Position numbers and translations under genes: made by a program. The notes beneath the pieces are model-generated. The model did not search any database. It saw nothing but the letters and a program-made list of their open reading frames with translations, and was not told the origin of the DNA. A stretch of DNA of 64,000 nt from Streptomyces sp. ASQP_92 (GTDB taxonomy: Bacteria > Actinomycetota > Actinomycetes > Streptomycetales > Streptomycetaceae). Location: NCBI RefSeq assembly GCF_025399895.1, contig NZ_JAODUA010000023.1, positions 29,118 to 93,117 on the forward strand, in the 5' to 3' direction. Below, piece by piece: positions 7,727-14,818 of the stretch (position 1 is the stretch's first letter; each line of letters starts with the position of its first letter).

Positions 7727-8562
7727 GCCTCACCGCCCTGCACGGGTTTGACGGCTACACCGGCGAACGCCGCCGAGCGAGCCGGCGGAACGCTCCGGTG
7801 GGGCCCATCCTCGGGCCAGCGACCGACAGCCGTCAGGCCGGGCCCCTGCTGGACGAAGTCCCCGAACAGGTCAGCGATCTCCCGCTCGGAGCGCAGACGG
7901 CAGGCGAGGCCGTGTTGGGTGTAGATCGCCGCAGCAGCCGCCATCGCGTCGGGCTCCCAGTGACCGGTGAGGTGAGTGAGGGACAGGGTGCTGCCCGGGG
8001 GCATCCACGCCCGGAGTACCGCCAGTGCCTTGCGCACCGCGTCGTCGTCCGGACACCACGGCAGGACGTCGTGCAGGAGCACGGTGACCGGCTGCGCCCT
8101 GTTGAACGCGGACCGCACCAGCCTGTCGGCCAGGAGCTGGTCCATGGCCATGATGTCGGCGTGCACGGCGACCGCTCCGGGGCCGTCCTCCAACGTGGCC
8201 CGTGCATGCGCCCACACGCGAGGGTCGTGGTCCACGTAGATGACCGGGGCCGCGGCGCCGATGGTGTGCCGGGTGAGGTCGTAGACGTTGTCCCGGCCGG
8301 GGTATCCGCAGCCCAGGTCGAGGAACTGACGCACCCCCAGGTCGAGGGAGTACTGGACGGACCGCAGCAGGAAATCGCGGTTGATCCGCGCCGCGGTGAT
8401 GACCGCTGGCGCCGCGCGGGCCGCGGCTTCGGCAGCCGCGCGGTCCGGCTTCCAGGTGTCGCAACGACCTTGAAGATGCTCGTAGACACCGGCCGATGAC
8501 GCCACGGTGTACAGAGAGTCTGGGATCCGTTGCCCGGCGCTGTAGCCGGTGCCGCTGGTCAC
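7723..8562 (-). CDS. DUF574-type S-adenosylmethionine methyltransferase (copy 2)
   Basis: A 279-residue protein starting at GTG 8562, which overlaps the preceding stop (GTGA). The order of motifs is that of DUF574: PDSLYTVASSAGVYEHLQG near the N-terminus, FLDLGCGYPGRDN (SAM motif I), VIYVDHDPRVWAHAR (acidic end of strand 2), VTVLLHDVLPWCPDDD and a C-terminal domain with LRSEREIADLFGDF. It shares the overall architecture of the 6129-6947 product but is clearly diverged, pointing to an old duplication. Substrate unknown. Confidence 0.85.
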   Translation of the reverse strand: MTSGTGYSAGQRIPDSLYTVASSAGVYEHLQGRCDTWKPDRAAAEAAARAAPAVITAARINRDFLLRSVQYSLDLGVRQFLDLGCGYPGRDNVYDLTRHTIGAAAPVIYVDHDPRVWAHARATLEDGPGAVAVHADIMAMDQLLADRLVRSAFNRAQPVTVLLHDVLPWCPDDDAVRKALAVLRAWMPPGSTLSLTHLTGHWEPDAMAAAAAIYTQHGLACRLRSEREIADLFGDFVQQGPGLTAVGRWPEDGPHRSVPPARSAAFAGVAVKPVQGGEA

Positions 8563-9299
8563 GATGCCTTCTCGCCGTGCAGACTCACGGCCAGTGAAAC
8601 CCGTATGCGGTCGGTGTGCTGGCTGAGAGCGTCGGCGAGCCGGTTTGCCGCCTGCATGTCGAGGCCGGAGAAATGGACGTCGTACGGCGCAGTCCTCACG
8701 AGCGCGCAGTCCACTGCGATGTCGGCGAGCGCCTGTGTGAACGCGTCCAGCATTTCCTCGACCGCCTCATCGTCCTCCGGGTCGAACTCGGGAATCGCGA
8801 GTTGCGGAACCAGGGCGCGGTAGAGGGTGTGGACGGCCAGGGGGGACAGGTCGCTGGGCCAGAGGGTCGGGGCCGTGACGGTCACCGACCGGATGGTGGA
8901 GTACCAGGAGACACCAACGGCGTCGGCCGCCCTGCGCAGTCGGTAGCGGGCCGTATCGGGCGCGGTGAGCCTCGCGACGATCAGGGCCGTAAAGAGTCGT
9001 ACGTCGTTCACCGTGGCGAAGGTGATGGCCTGGCGCGGATAGGAGTAGGGGCAGTGCTCGACCTTGGCCCTCACGTTGTGACGGTGCAGAAACTGCCTGG
9101 TCTTAGCCAGTTGCTGGTCCGGCGTCATCCGGTCAGGGCGCGGTAGGTCGATCCGGATAGTGAGGGCTGAGTGCTGCGCAGACGCGCCCCTGGCGATGTC
9201 GGAAGGCGAAAGGTCGTTGGCCCACAGGGCCGTGGCGAGGTCGCAGCAGGCAGCCCGGAGATCTTCCGCGCCAAAGACAGGTAGAGAGGACGTCGGCAT
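8559..9299 (-). CDS. unknown protein X2, paralogue of X1
   Basis: A 246-residue protein if started at ATG 9299, which gives an N-terminus the same length as X1 and has a GGAAAG about ten bases upstream; an in-frame ATG at 9383 is the alternative. It is the first gene of the minus-strand operon. Alignable segments with X1 cover the C-terminal two-thirds (ARYRLRRAADAVGVSW, LSPLAVHTLYRALV, DEAVEEMLDAFTQALADIAV). The acidic stretch EFDPEDDEAVEE is specific to this copy. No known domain was recognised. The repeated X-methyltransferase order strongly suggests a functional pair. Confidence 0.7.
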   Translation of the reverse strand: MPTSSLPVFGAEDLRAACCDLATALWANDLSPSDIARGASAQHSALTIRIDLPRPDRMTPDQQLAKTRQFLHRHNVRAKVEHCPYSYPRQAITFATVNDVRLFTALIVARLTAPDTARYRLRRAADAVGVSWYSTIRSVTVTAPTLWPSDLSPLAVHTLYRALVPQLAIPEFDPEDDEAVEEMLDAFTQALADIAVDCALVRTAPYDVHFSGLDMQAANRLADALSQHTDRIRVSLAVSLHGEKAS

Positions 9300-9835
9300 G
9301 AGTGAGTGGCTTTCCGATGAGTCACGACGGCGATAGACGAGGTCCGCGAACCGGTCCAGCTCGGTGGCGGCAAGCTGGCTCATGACCGGTGTGCGGCCGG
9401 CGCGCAGGCAGGACCAGAAGCCTCGGTCGGAGTTGTCCAGCGTCGTGGCGGAAGTCGGCCACCGACAGCCGGACGGACGGGCCCTGGTCACAGCGCGGAC
9501 TGGAAGGCAGAGGCCGACGGCACCGAGGCCCAGGCCACGGTGACGCGGTCGAGGATGTTCGGCGTGCCCCCGGCGCGCTGCCTGGAGGCACGCTCGGCCA
9601 AAGACAACTTCCTTCGCGCCGAAGGGAGTTCGCGGCGGTGGGCGACTGCGGAAACGAGGGTGTTCAAGGCGTGGTCCATTCACGGGCGAGGTGGGGAGCG
9701 CTCGGTGCGGCGCGACGCCGGCAGGAGTGACCTGGGTGGTCCGGCGTCGCGCTGCACCGGGGCCTCATCCGCTGTCCAGCCGGGCGCCTCGTCACGGGCA
9801 TCGGGCCCCGGCAGCCGGTCCAGGACAGCGGAGGC
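9300..9835. other. gene-free stretch with only fragmentary coding signal
   Basis: The minus strand shows short natural-looking pieces (around 9488-9679 and 9384-9480) in different frames, but no start with a Shine-Dalgarno and no recognisable domain. The promoter of the minus-strand operon starting at 9299 should lie at the left side of this stretch. It may hold the debris of a lost small gene; nothing firmer is supported. Confidence 0.4.
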
Positions 9836-10423
9836 TTACAGGTGGTGCTGGAGCAGGACGGCTGTGATCGACCCGTCCTCGGCGACGTTGTAGCGGCTCA
9901 CGTGCTTCCAGCCCTCGCCGAGCATGCCGATCTGCTGCTCGGTCAGGCCGCGGTGCTTCACGGTGGGGTCCAGCCGCTCGTGCACAGGGGTGACGATGTG
10001 AACGACCCCGTCCTTCGTGAGCCAGCGAACCGCGTCGGCCAGGAAGCGCTGCCGGTCGAGGAAGGCCGCCGTCAGGCGGCAGGTGACGATGTCGACGCTG
10101 CGCGGGGCGAGGTAGGGAGGGATCGCGTCACTGTTGACATCCCATTCAGCGAATCGAAGGTTGTCATGCCCGCTGCTCAGGCTGGTCGCCTCGGCCACGG
10201 CCACATCCGAGAAGTCATAGCCGGTGACCGACAGGCCCAACGAGGCCAAGGCCCGCGACCAGTCGCCCGTGCCGCAGGCGATATCGACGGCCACCATGCC
10301 CGGCTCGGCCTTCACGAAGTACTGGAACAACTCGGTCTCCAGAGGCGTCACGCTCCGGTCCGTCCGGCCCTCCTTGTAGGCGCGGTTCCAGTACTCGGCC
10401 GTCGCGAAATCGTTGATGATCAT
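9836..10423 (-). CDS. class I SAM-dependent methyltransferase
   Basis: A 195-residue Rossmann-fold methyltransferase starting at ATG 10423, with a purine-rich GAAGGGG Shine-Dalgarno close upstream; the frame extends further 5' but that part is not homologous. The protein opens with FATAEYWNRAYKEGRTD, has MVAVDIACGTGDWSRAL (motif I, glycine-rich SAM loop), VTGYDFSDVAVAEA, and VDIVTCRLTAAFLDR (motif IV region). The short length and lack of extra domains fit small-molecule methyltransferases of the Methyltransf_11/25 type. The substrate is unknown. It lies upstream of the X-DUF574 operon in the same orientation but is separated from it by about 500 bases. Confidence 0.85.
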   Translation of the reverse strand: MIINDFATAEYWNRAYKEGRTDRSVTPLETELFQYFVKAEPGMVAVDIACGTGDWSRALASLGLSVTGYDFSDVAVAEATSLSSGHDNLRFAEWDVNSDAIPPYLAPRSVDIVTCRLTAAFLDRQRFLADAVRWLTKDGVVHIVTPVHERLDPTVKHRGLTEQQIGMLGEGWKHVSRYNVAEDGSITAVLLQHHL

Positions 10424-10554
10424 GGCGCCCCTTCGGGGTCGTCGGACAAAGAAGTGAGGTGAGGCCGGCCTTCGCAGGGTCCCCACTCGGCGAAGGCCGG
10501 AGCCGACCGCGCCTGCGTCTGCCGAAGCCCGGCAGCGGAAAGGCGGTACGACCG

Positions 10555-10583
10555 CCCCTGCCCCGGTATGCCAGGGGCAGGGG
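10555..10583. terminator. strong hairpin, probable transcription terminator
   Basis: Perfect 10-bp inverted repeat CCCCTGCCCC / GGGGCAGGGG with a nine-base loop. No T-run follows, as is common in Streptomyces. It lies downstream of the minus-strand genes ending at 10670 and upstream of the methyltransferase at 9836-10423. Confidence 0.55.
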
Positions 10584-10595
10584 CCCGTTGGTCAG

Positions 10596-10649
10596 CCATC
10601 TCCCCGGCACGCTGCGGAACGGGGGGATCCGGCTACGCCGGGGAGATGG
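10596..10649. terminator. second adjacent hairpin, probable terminator
   Basis: Perfect 13-bp inverted repeat CCATCTCCCCGGC (10596-10608) and GCCGGGGAGATGG (10637-10649) separated by 28 bases. With the hairpin at 10555-10583 it forms a tandem double stem between the gene ending at 10670 and the next minus-strand gene. Confidence 0.5.
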
Positions 10650-10669
10650 CGGCTATGGGGAAGGCGGCC

Positions 10670-10888
10670 TCAGCGAGGGCGCCCGGACCAGATCAAGGTG
10701 GAGGCGACGAGGCCGAGACACAGCAGCGGGAAGGCGGCACAGGACTTGAGGTAGTGCTGCCAGAAGGGGAGCGGGAGGCGTCGCGGGGCAGCAGGTGCGG
10801 TATTGCGGCGGTGCGCGTTCCGCACCGCGACGAACAGCCACACCCCGTAGCCCGGCAGCACGCCGTAGGCCCAGAGCGAGTAGAGCAA
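10670..10888 (-). CDS. small membrane protein of unknown function
   Basis: A 72-residue frame starting at TTG 10888, the only standard start in the open interval after the upstream gene's stop. Two hydrophobic segments are visible (about residues 2-23, YSLWAYGVLPGYGVWLFVAV, and 53-69, SCAAFPLLCLGLVAST) joined by a basic Pro/Ala-rich loop. Upstream in-frame leucines (LLGLLLL) would lengthen the first helix if a non-standard start were used. It follows the 10928-11605 gene closely and is probably co-transcribed with it. No family recognised. Confidence 0.45.
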   Translation of the reverse strand: MLYSLWAYGVLPGYGVWLFVAVRNAHRRNTAPAAPRRLPLPFWQHYLKSCAAFPLLCLGLVASTLIWSGRPR

Positions 10889-10927
10889 AAGGAGTCCGAG
10901 AAGCTGGGGGGAGTACGACCGTGCACG

Positions 10928-11605
10928 TCATCGCGCGTCGCCTCCCGCGGGTAAGCGGCCGGCGAGGCAGACCAGGCGTATGCCGCAGCTCCCCAGCCAC
11001 GCCTCGATCATCTCGCGGCCCCAGCCGGGATCGTGGAGCTGCGCGGGCGGGACCAGGACGTCGGCAGAGTCCACGATCAGCATGCCGATCTGCCGGTCCT
11101 GCACGAGGCGCTGGACCCGCAGCCAGCCCGGTCGTTCCGACAGCGGCCAGTCGTGCAGGTGCCGGTCACCGTGGGCGAACCGCAGCTCACCCGCGCGCTC
11201 CGCGGCCGCGTCCGCAAGGCGCCGGTACAGGGGCTCCAGGTCGACACGCTCGGCCGTGCACGTATACGCGGCGGCCGGCACCCGGTGCCGCAGCAGTTCC
11301 TCCACGCACCGGGCCAGCGCGGCTGCGTACTTCACCCGGGGAGCGTCAGGATGGACGGGCAGGATCTGCCGCATCTGCTGCGCCCGCCACAGGGCACGGG
11401 CGAGAGCGGGCGACGGATCGGACACATGAGCCAGGGTCCGTACGGCCTCGAACAGGCGCCGCCGATCGGCGCGCACCCTCTCCGCACGTTCCGCCGGCCA
11501 CTCCTCGGCCGTCAGCATCTCCTTGAGCCGCTCCAGGAGAGCGGTGTCCGCGCGAGCGAACTCACGGTTCAGCGCCGCCCGGTACTCGACGGTCGGTGTC
11601 GCCAT
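10928..11605 (-). CDS. hypothetical protein coupled to an ATP-binding regulator
   Basis: A 225-residue protein from ATG 11605, which shares a base with the preceding stop (TGATG), so translation is coupled to the HATPase gene. The N-terminal half is rich in Arg, Glu and Leu and helical (LLERLKEMLTAEEW, RADRRRLFEAV). The C-terminal half has alternating strands (QIGMLIVDSADVLV, CGIRLVCLAGRLP) reminiscent of an alpha/beta nucleotide-binding or ATPase-like fold, but no P-loop is present. I do not recognise a named family. Confidence 0.7.
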   Translation of the reverse strand: MATPTVEYRAALNREFARADTALLERLKEMLTAEEWPAERAERVRADRRRLFEAVRTLAHVSDPSPALARALWRAQQMRQILPVHPDAPRVKYAAALARCVEELLRHRVPAAAYTCTAERVDLEPLYRRLADAAAERAGELRFAHGDRHLHDWPLSERPGWLRVQRLVQDRQIGMLIVDSADVLVPPAQLHDPGWGREMIEAWLGSCGIRLVCLAGRLPAGGDAR

Positions 11606-12147
11606 CAGCGCGCTCCCATCTGGGCGGGCGCGCTGAAAGCGGCCCACATCCACTTACCGGCTGCGTCGCTACGAGGGCTGGCCCCCCAGGCGTCGGCGAA
11701 GGCACCGACCAGAAGAAGCCCTCGGCCGTTCTCGGCCTCCAGGCCGGCGTCCACGACGTGCACCAGTTCCGGCGAGCTGTCGGCCACCTCGACCAGAAGG
11801 CCCGCCTCAGCGAGGGTCAGCCGGAACCCGATGGCGGGGCCGCCGCCGTGCAGCACGGCATTGCTGACCAGTTCGGTGAGCACGATGTCGACACGGCCCG
11901 CCAGGTCCTCAAGTTTCCAGTGCCTGAGCAAGCCCCTCGTCTGGTGGCGAAAATACTTGGGCCACCTCTTGTCCTCGTTGGCGAGCGCCAGCCGAGGCCA
12001 CGAAGTGCGAGCGACCCACGTCTCGTGCGCCGACCGGACCTGCTCCCGTGCGGGCTCCAGGGCCTCCCATGGCGCCCCAAAGGCACGTTGAACGGTCGCT
12101 ACGCCCGGGGCAGCAGCACCTTCCCTGCTCTGCGCGGCTAGGAACAT
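11605..12147 (-). CDS. ATP-binding protein, HATPase_c_2 (anti-sigma/RsbW-like)
   Basis: A 180-residue protein starting at ATG 12147 behind a GGAGG Shine-Dalgarno. The GHKL ATPase motifs are complete: N-box ELVSNAVLHG with Asn binding Mg-ATP, G1 box VEVADSSP, and G2 box ENGRGLLLVGAFAD. This is the single-domain histidine-kinase-like ATPase abundant in Streptomyces, related to RsbW/SpoIIAB anti-sigma kinases; many occur beside an XRE-type regulator and a DUF397 protein, as here (12452-13801 and 14432-14653). It diverges from the XRE-TPR gene across a spacer containing tandem repeats. Confidence 0.85.
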   Translation of the reverse strand: MFLAAQSREGAAAPGVATVQRAFGAPWEALEPAREQVRSAHETWVARTSWPRLALANEDKRWPKYFRHQTRGLLRHWKLEDLAGRVDIVLTELVSNAVLHGGGPAIGFRLTLAEAGLLVEVADSSPELVHVVDAGLEAENGRGLLLVGAFADAWGASPRSDAAGKWMWAAFSAPAQMGAR

Positions 12148-12326
12148 TGCCGGGCCTCCGTGAGTAAGTGCGCCGTGGCAGCTCGGTCTGATGCTGCGCG
12201 CGCCGGTTTCCATCACGACGTATCCGGACCGACACGCTCAGCAAGGTCGCTAAGAGCGTGGCAACCCGTCCCCGGCAGAGCTAGACCCATACCGCCCTCG
12301 GCCTTTGCCCAAAAAAGCAGGTGAAA

Positions 12327-12359
12327 CCTCGGAATCGCCTCGGAGTGACCTCGGAATCG
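12327..12359. promoter_or_regulatory. three tandem 11-bp repeats in a divergent promoter region
   Basis: CCTCGGAATCG (12327), CCTCGGAGTGA (12338) and CCTCGGAATCG (12349) follow one another at exactly 11 bases, one helical turn, placing the same face of the DNA three times. They lie in the 304-base spacer between the HATPase start (12147) and the XRE-TPR start (12452). A likely role is operator for the XRE-TPR regulator. Confidence 0.6.
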
Positions 12360-12451
12360 CTAAGTAGCCTGATTCATGGGCAAGTTGAGGGCGTAGCGGA
12401 CCTACCGTCGATGCATGCGGCGCACCGGGCGTCCTGGGCGAAGGGGGCACC

Positions 12452-13801
12452 ATGGGCACATTTCTGCGGCGTCTGCTCGATGAACGGCAGATGCAGGACT
12501 ACGAGGCCTTCCTGCCGCCTTTCAAGCAGGCCGCTGCCGAACTCGCTCAAGTCGAGGCCAATGAGTCTCTCCAGACTCTCGTCCCGGCGTTCAAGACCTT
12601 CCAGGCGTGGTACCTCGGGGCGCGTCAGCCTCAGCGTGATGCACGCCGAGTCCTGGTCCACATGCTCGGTTACACCATCGAGCAGTTGTGGTCGACGGTG
12701 CCCGAAGGTTCGACGCCCAGCATGACGCCGTTGGTCGGCGACAACCGCATAACGTCCCACGCCGTACCCGGCGTGGACATCATCCAGATGAGAAGGACAG
12801 GTGCCATGGCTGCACGCCGTGCGATGGACTTCGCCTTGGGGGCGGAGCGCAACTTGGTTGGCGAAGAGACGCTGGGGTTCCTCGGTGACGAGGTGAAGCG
12901 CATCGCAGAGATCTACCCAAGGGTCCCTCTGTCCGAGGTGTGGGAAGACCTCGCTCAGGCGCAAGACGAAGCCTTCCGGCTCATGGAAAGTGGCCGCGCC
13001 CGTCCCTCTCAGTCCCGTGATCTCCACTTCATGGCCACCGTTCTGTCATTCCTGATGGCCAAGGGATCCCACGACATGGGAGACCCCAGGACAGCGATGA
13101 TGCAGGCCAGGACCGCTGGTTTCTGTGCTCGCCAGGCGGAGCATTCCGGACTCATTGCCCTGGTGGACGGACTCCAATCCCTGATCTCGTATTGGGCTGA
13201 CAGGCCAGAGGACGCTCTGCACTACGCACGCAAGGGCGCCGCGACCGGAGCCGACCTTCGAGGGACCGTGACGGTTTGGCTGACCGGTCTGGAGGCACGC
13301 GCAGCTGCCTTGTTGGGCGATGCGGAAACAGCGCGGGCCGCCGTCGAACGCTCCGACACCCTGCGCGAACAGGTCGTTGCAGACGACCTCGACTCCCTCG
13401 GTGGCCTGTTCACGTACCCCGTGATCAAGCAGAACTACTACGCCGTCGAGACCGAAGTACTGCTCGGCCACGGTGACGCCCGGATCGCTGCGCGGGCAGA
13501 ACAGGCCGTACAGGACTTCAGCAACCGCGAGAACCCAGCCTGGGCCTTTGGCGATCAGGCAGGTTCGCAGTGCAACCTGGCCCTCGTTCGCCTCTTCGCC
13601 GGCGACCTGGACGGTACGGCCGAAGCCATCCGTCCCGTACTCGAACTCACGCCCAGCCACCGCAACAACGGCATCGTGGTCTCCGCAGAGCGTGTGCGAG
13701 CAGCACTGGCACGAAGCGACGCCCGAGACGCAGCAGCCGCCCGTGATCTGAGCACTGAAATTGCGATGTTCCGGCCGTCCCGTCCCGCCCTTCCCCGCTG
13801 A
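12452..13801 (+). CDS. XRE-like regulator with TPR sensor domain
   Basis: A 449-residue protein with ATG 12452 behind an AGGGGG Shine-Dalgarno. The N-terminal 90 residues show the divergent helix-turn-helix of Streptomyces XRE/TPR regulators: FKTFQAWYLGARQPQ then ARRVLVHMLGYTIEQLW. The remainder (about 150-449) is a chain of helical TPR-like repeats (MQARTAGFCARQAEHSGL, ALHYARKGAATGADL, LVRLFAGDLDGTAEAI). Such proteins control development or antibiotic synthesis in several Streptomyces loci, often together with the divergent HATPase protein and a DUF397 protein. It is the likely ligand of the upstream 11-bp repeats. Confidence 0.8.
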   Translation: MGTFLRRLLDERQMQDYEAFLPPFKQAAAELAQVEANESLQTLVPAFKTFQAWYLGARQPQRDARRVLVHMLGYTIEQLWSTVPEGSTPSMTPLVGDNRITSHAVPGVDIIQMRRTGAMAARRAMDFALGAERNLVGEETLGFLGDEVKRIAEIYPRVPLSEVWEDLAQAQDEAFRLMESGRARPSQSRDLHFMATVLSFLMAKGSHDMGDPRTAMMQARTAGFCARQAEHSGLIALVDGLQSLISYWADRPEDALHYARKGAATGADLRGTVTVWLTGLEARAAALLGDAETARAAVERSDTLREQVVADDLDSLGGLFTYPVIKQNYYAVETEVLLGHGDARIAARAEQAVQDFSNRENPAWAFGDQAGSQCNLALVRLFAGDLDGTAEAIRPVLELTPSHRNNGIVVSAERVRAALARSDARDAAAARDLSTEIAMFRPSRPALPR

Positions 13802-13826
13802 CCCCCGGCATAGCATCATCCCGTGC

Positions 13827-14390
13827 ATGTACCCGATCAGCCGCCGCCACCAGCGCCTTGCCCTTCGTGAACTGACTGCCGACGATGTCGAAGCAGTTCT
13901 GGCGATCTACGGCAGCAGCACGGCCACCGAGCACCTCTCGTTCGAACCACGCTCCAGGGACGAGGTCGCCCGGCTCCTCTGCCACACCATCACGGCAGCA
14001 ACGATCACGCCTCGCTCAGAATTCTCTCTCGCCGTGACAGAGCAAACTACGTCGCGCCTCATCGGCTTCGCGCGCCTCGCCCTGGACCCCCACCAGCAGC
14101 AAGCGGCGACGATCGGCTTCGCCCTGCGCCCGGACACATGGGGGGTTGGCTACGGACTTGAAACCGTCCAGCTCCTGCTCGGTCTCGGGTTCGACGAGCT
14201 GGAGCTCCACCGCATCTGGGGGGCGCGTTCACCGGAGAATGCCGCATCCGCCCGCACCATGATCGCAGCCGGGATGCGCGAGGAGTACACCATCCGCGAG
14301 CACGTCAAAAAGGCTGGTCGATGGCGCGACTCCGTCGTTCACACCATCTTGGATCGCGAATGGAAGGTGCAGCAGAGCCCTGAAGCCTGA
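13827..14390 (+). CDS. GNAT-family N-acetyltransferase
   Basis: A 187-residue protein from ATG 13827, 25 bases after the regulator's stop. The fold markers of RimJ/RimL-like GNATs are present: RLALRELTADDVEAVLAIY at the start, SRLIGFARLALD, TIGFALRPDTWGVGYGLE where the acetyl-CoA pyrophosphate loop lies, and LELHRIWGARSPENAASARTMIAAG near the C-terminus. These enzymes acetylate amino groups of proteins or small molecules. It sits between the regulator and the DUF397 gene, which are usually adjacent, so it may have been inserted into that unit. Confidence 0.85.
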   Translation: MYPISRRHQRLALRELTADDVEAVLAIYGSSTATEHLSFEPRSRDEVARLLCHTITAATITPRSEFSLAVTEQTTSRLIGFARLALDPHQQQAATIGFALRPDTWGVGYGLETVQLLLGLGFDELELHRIWGARSPENAASARTMIAAGMREEYTIREHVKKAGRWRDSVVHTILDREWKVQQSPEA

Positions 14391-14431
14391 TCACGCATCA
14401 GCACCGCAGCACCCGACAGAAGGGTCTAGCT

Positions 14432-14653
14432 ATGAACCCTGTCCTGACGTCCACCGACGTCGCACCCGAAGGTGCCTGGTTCAAGTCCTCCTACAGCGGT
14501 GCCGAGGGCAACTCGTGCATCGAAATCGCCCCCCTGAACTCCGGAGTCGGCATCCGCGACTCCAAGGACAAGGAAGGGCCGGCCCTCGTCGTCAGTCACA
14601 CGACGTGGGCGGCCTTCGTTCGCCCGGTGCGCTCGGGCCATCTCGGCATCTGA
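14432..14653 (+). CDS. DUF397 domain protein
   Basis: A 73-residue protein with ATG 14432 and an AAGGG Shine-Dalgarno. It is a complete DUF397: GAWFKSSYSGAEGNSCIEIA, then GIRDSKDKEGPALVVSHTTW and AAFVRPVRSG. In Streptomyces these small proteins are encoded next to XRE-type regulators and act as partners or antagonists in regulatory pairs. Here the matching regulator is probably 12452-13801, one gene upstream of the acetyltransferase. A strong terminator follows directly. Confidence 0.9.
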   Translation: MNPVLTSTDVAPEGAWFKSSYSGAEGNSCIEIAPLNSGVGIRDSKDKEGPALVVSHTTWAAFVRPVRSGHLGI

Positions 14654-14668
14654 GCTCAAAGCACCACC

Positions 14669-14703
14669 GTGCTCCGCCCCCAGTCCTAGTGGGGGCGGAG
14701 CAC
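14669..14703. terminator. strong hairpin terminator
   Basis: Perfect 13-bp arms GTGCTCCGCCCCC (14669-14681) and GGGGGCGGAGCAC (14691-14703) with a nine-base loop, 16 bases after the DUF397 stop. It closes the plus-strand unit that starts at 12452. Confidence 0.8.
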
Positions 14704-14818
14704 TGCTGTCTCACAATGACGCATGCGTCTGACAGCCACCAGAATGCCTGCAGTGTCGCCTGGCGTCGTTAGACCGGGCCGGGTCCGTCACTTCCTTTCC
14801 CCGGCCCGGGGCGTGTGG

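Noticed and set aside
9488..9679. Minus-strand frame of 63 codons with HTH-like look
   Set aside because: No Shine-Dalgarno, no clear domain; kept only as possible debris in the gene-free entry.
10424..10486. Extended N-terminus for the methyltransferase at 9836-10423
   Set aside because: Arg/Pro-rich and non-homologous; a Shine-Dalgarno sits right before ATG 10423.
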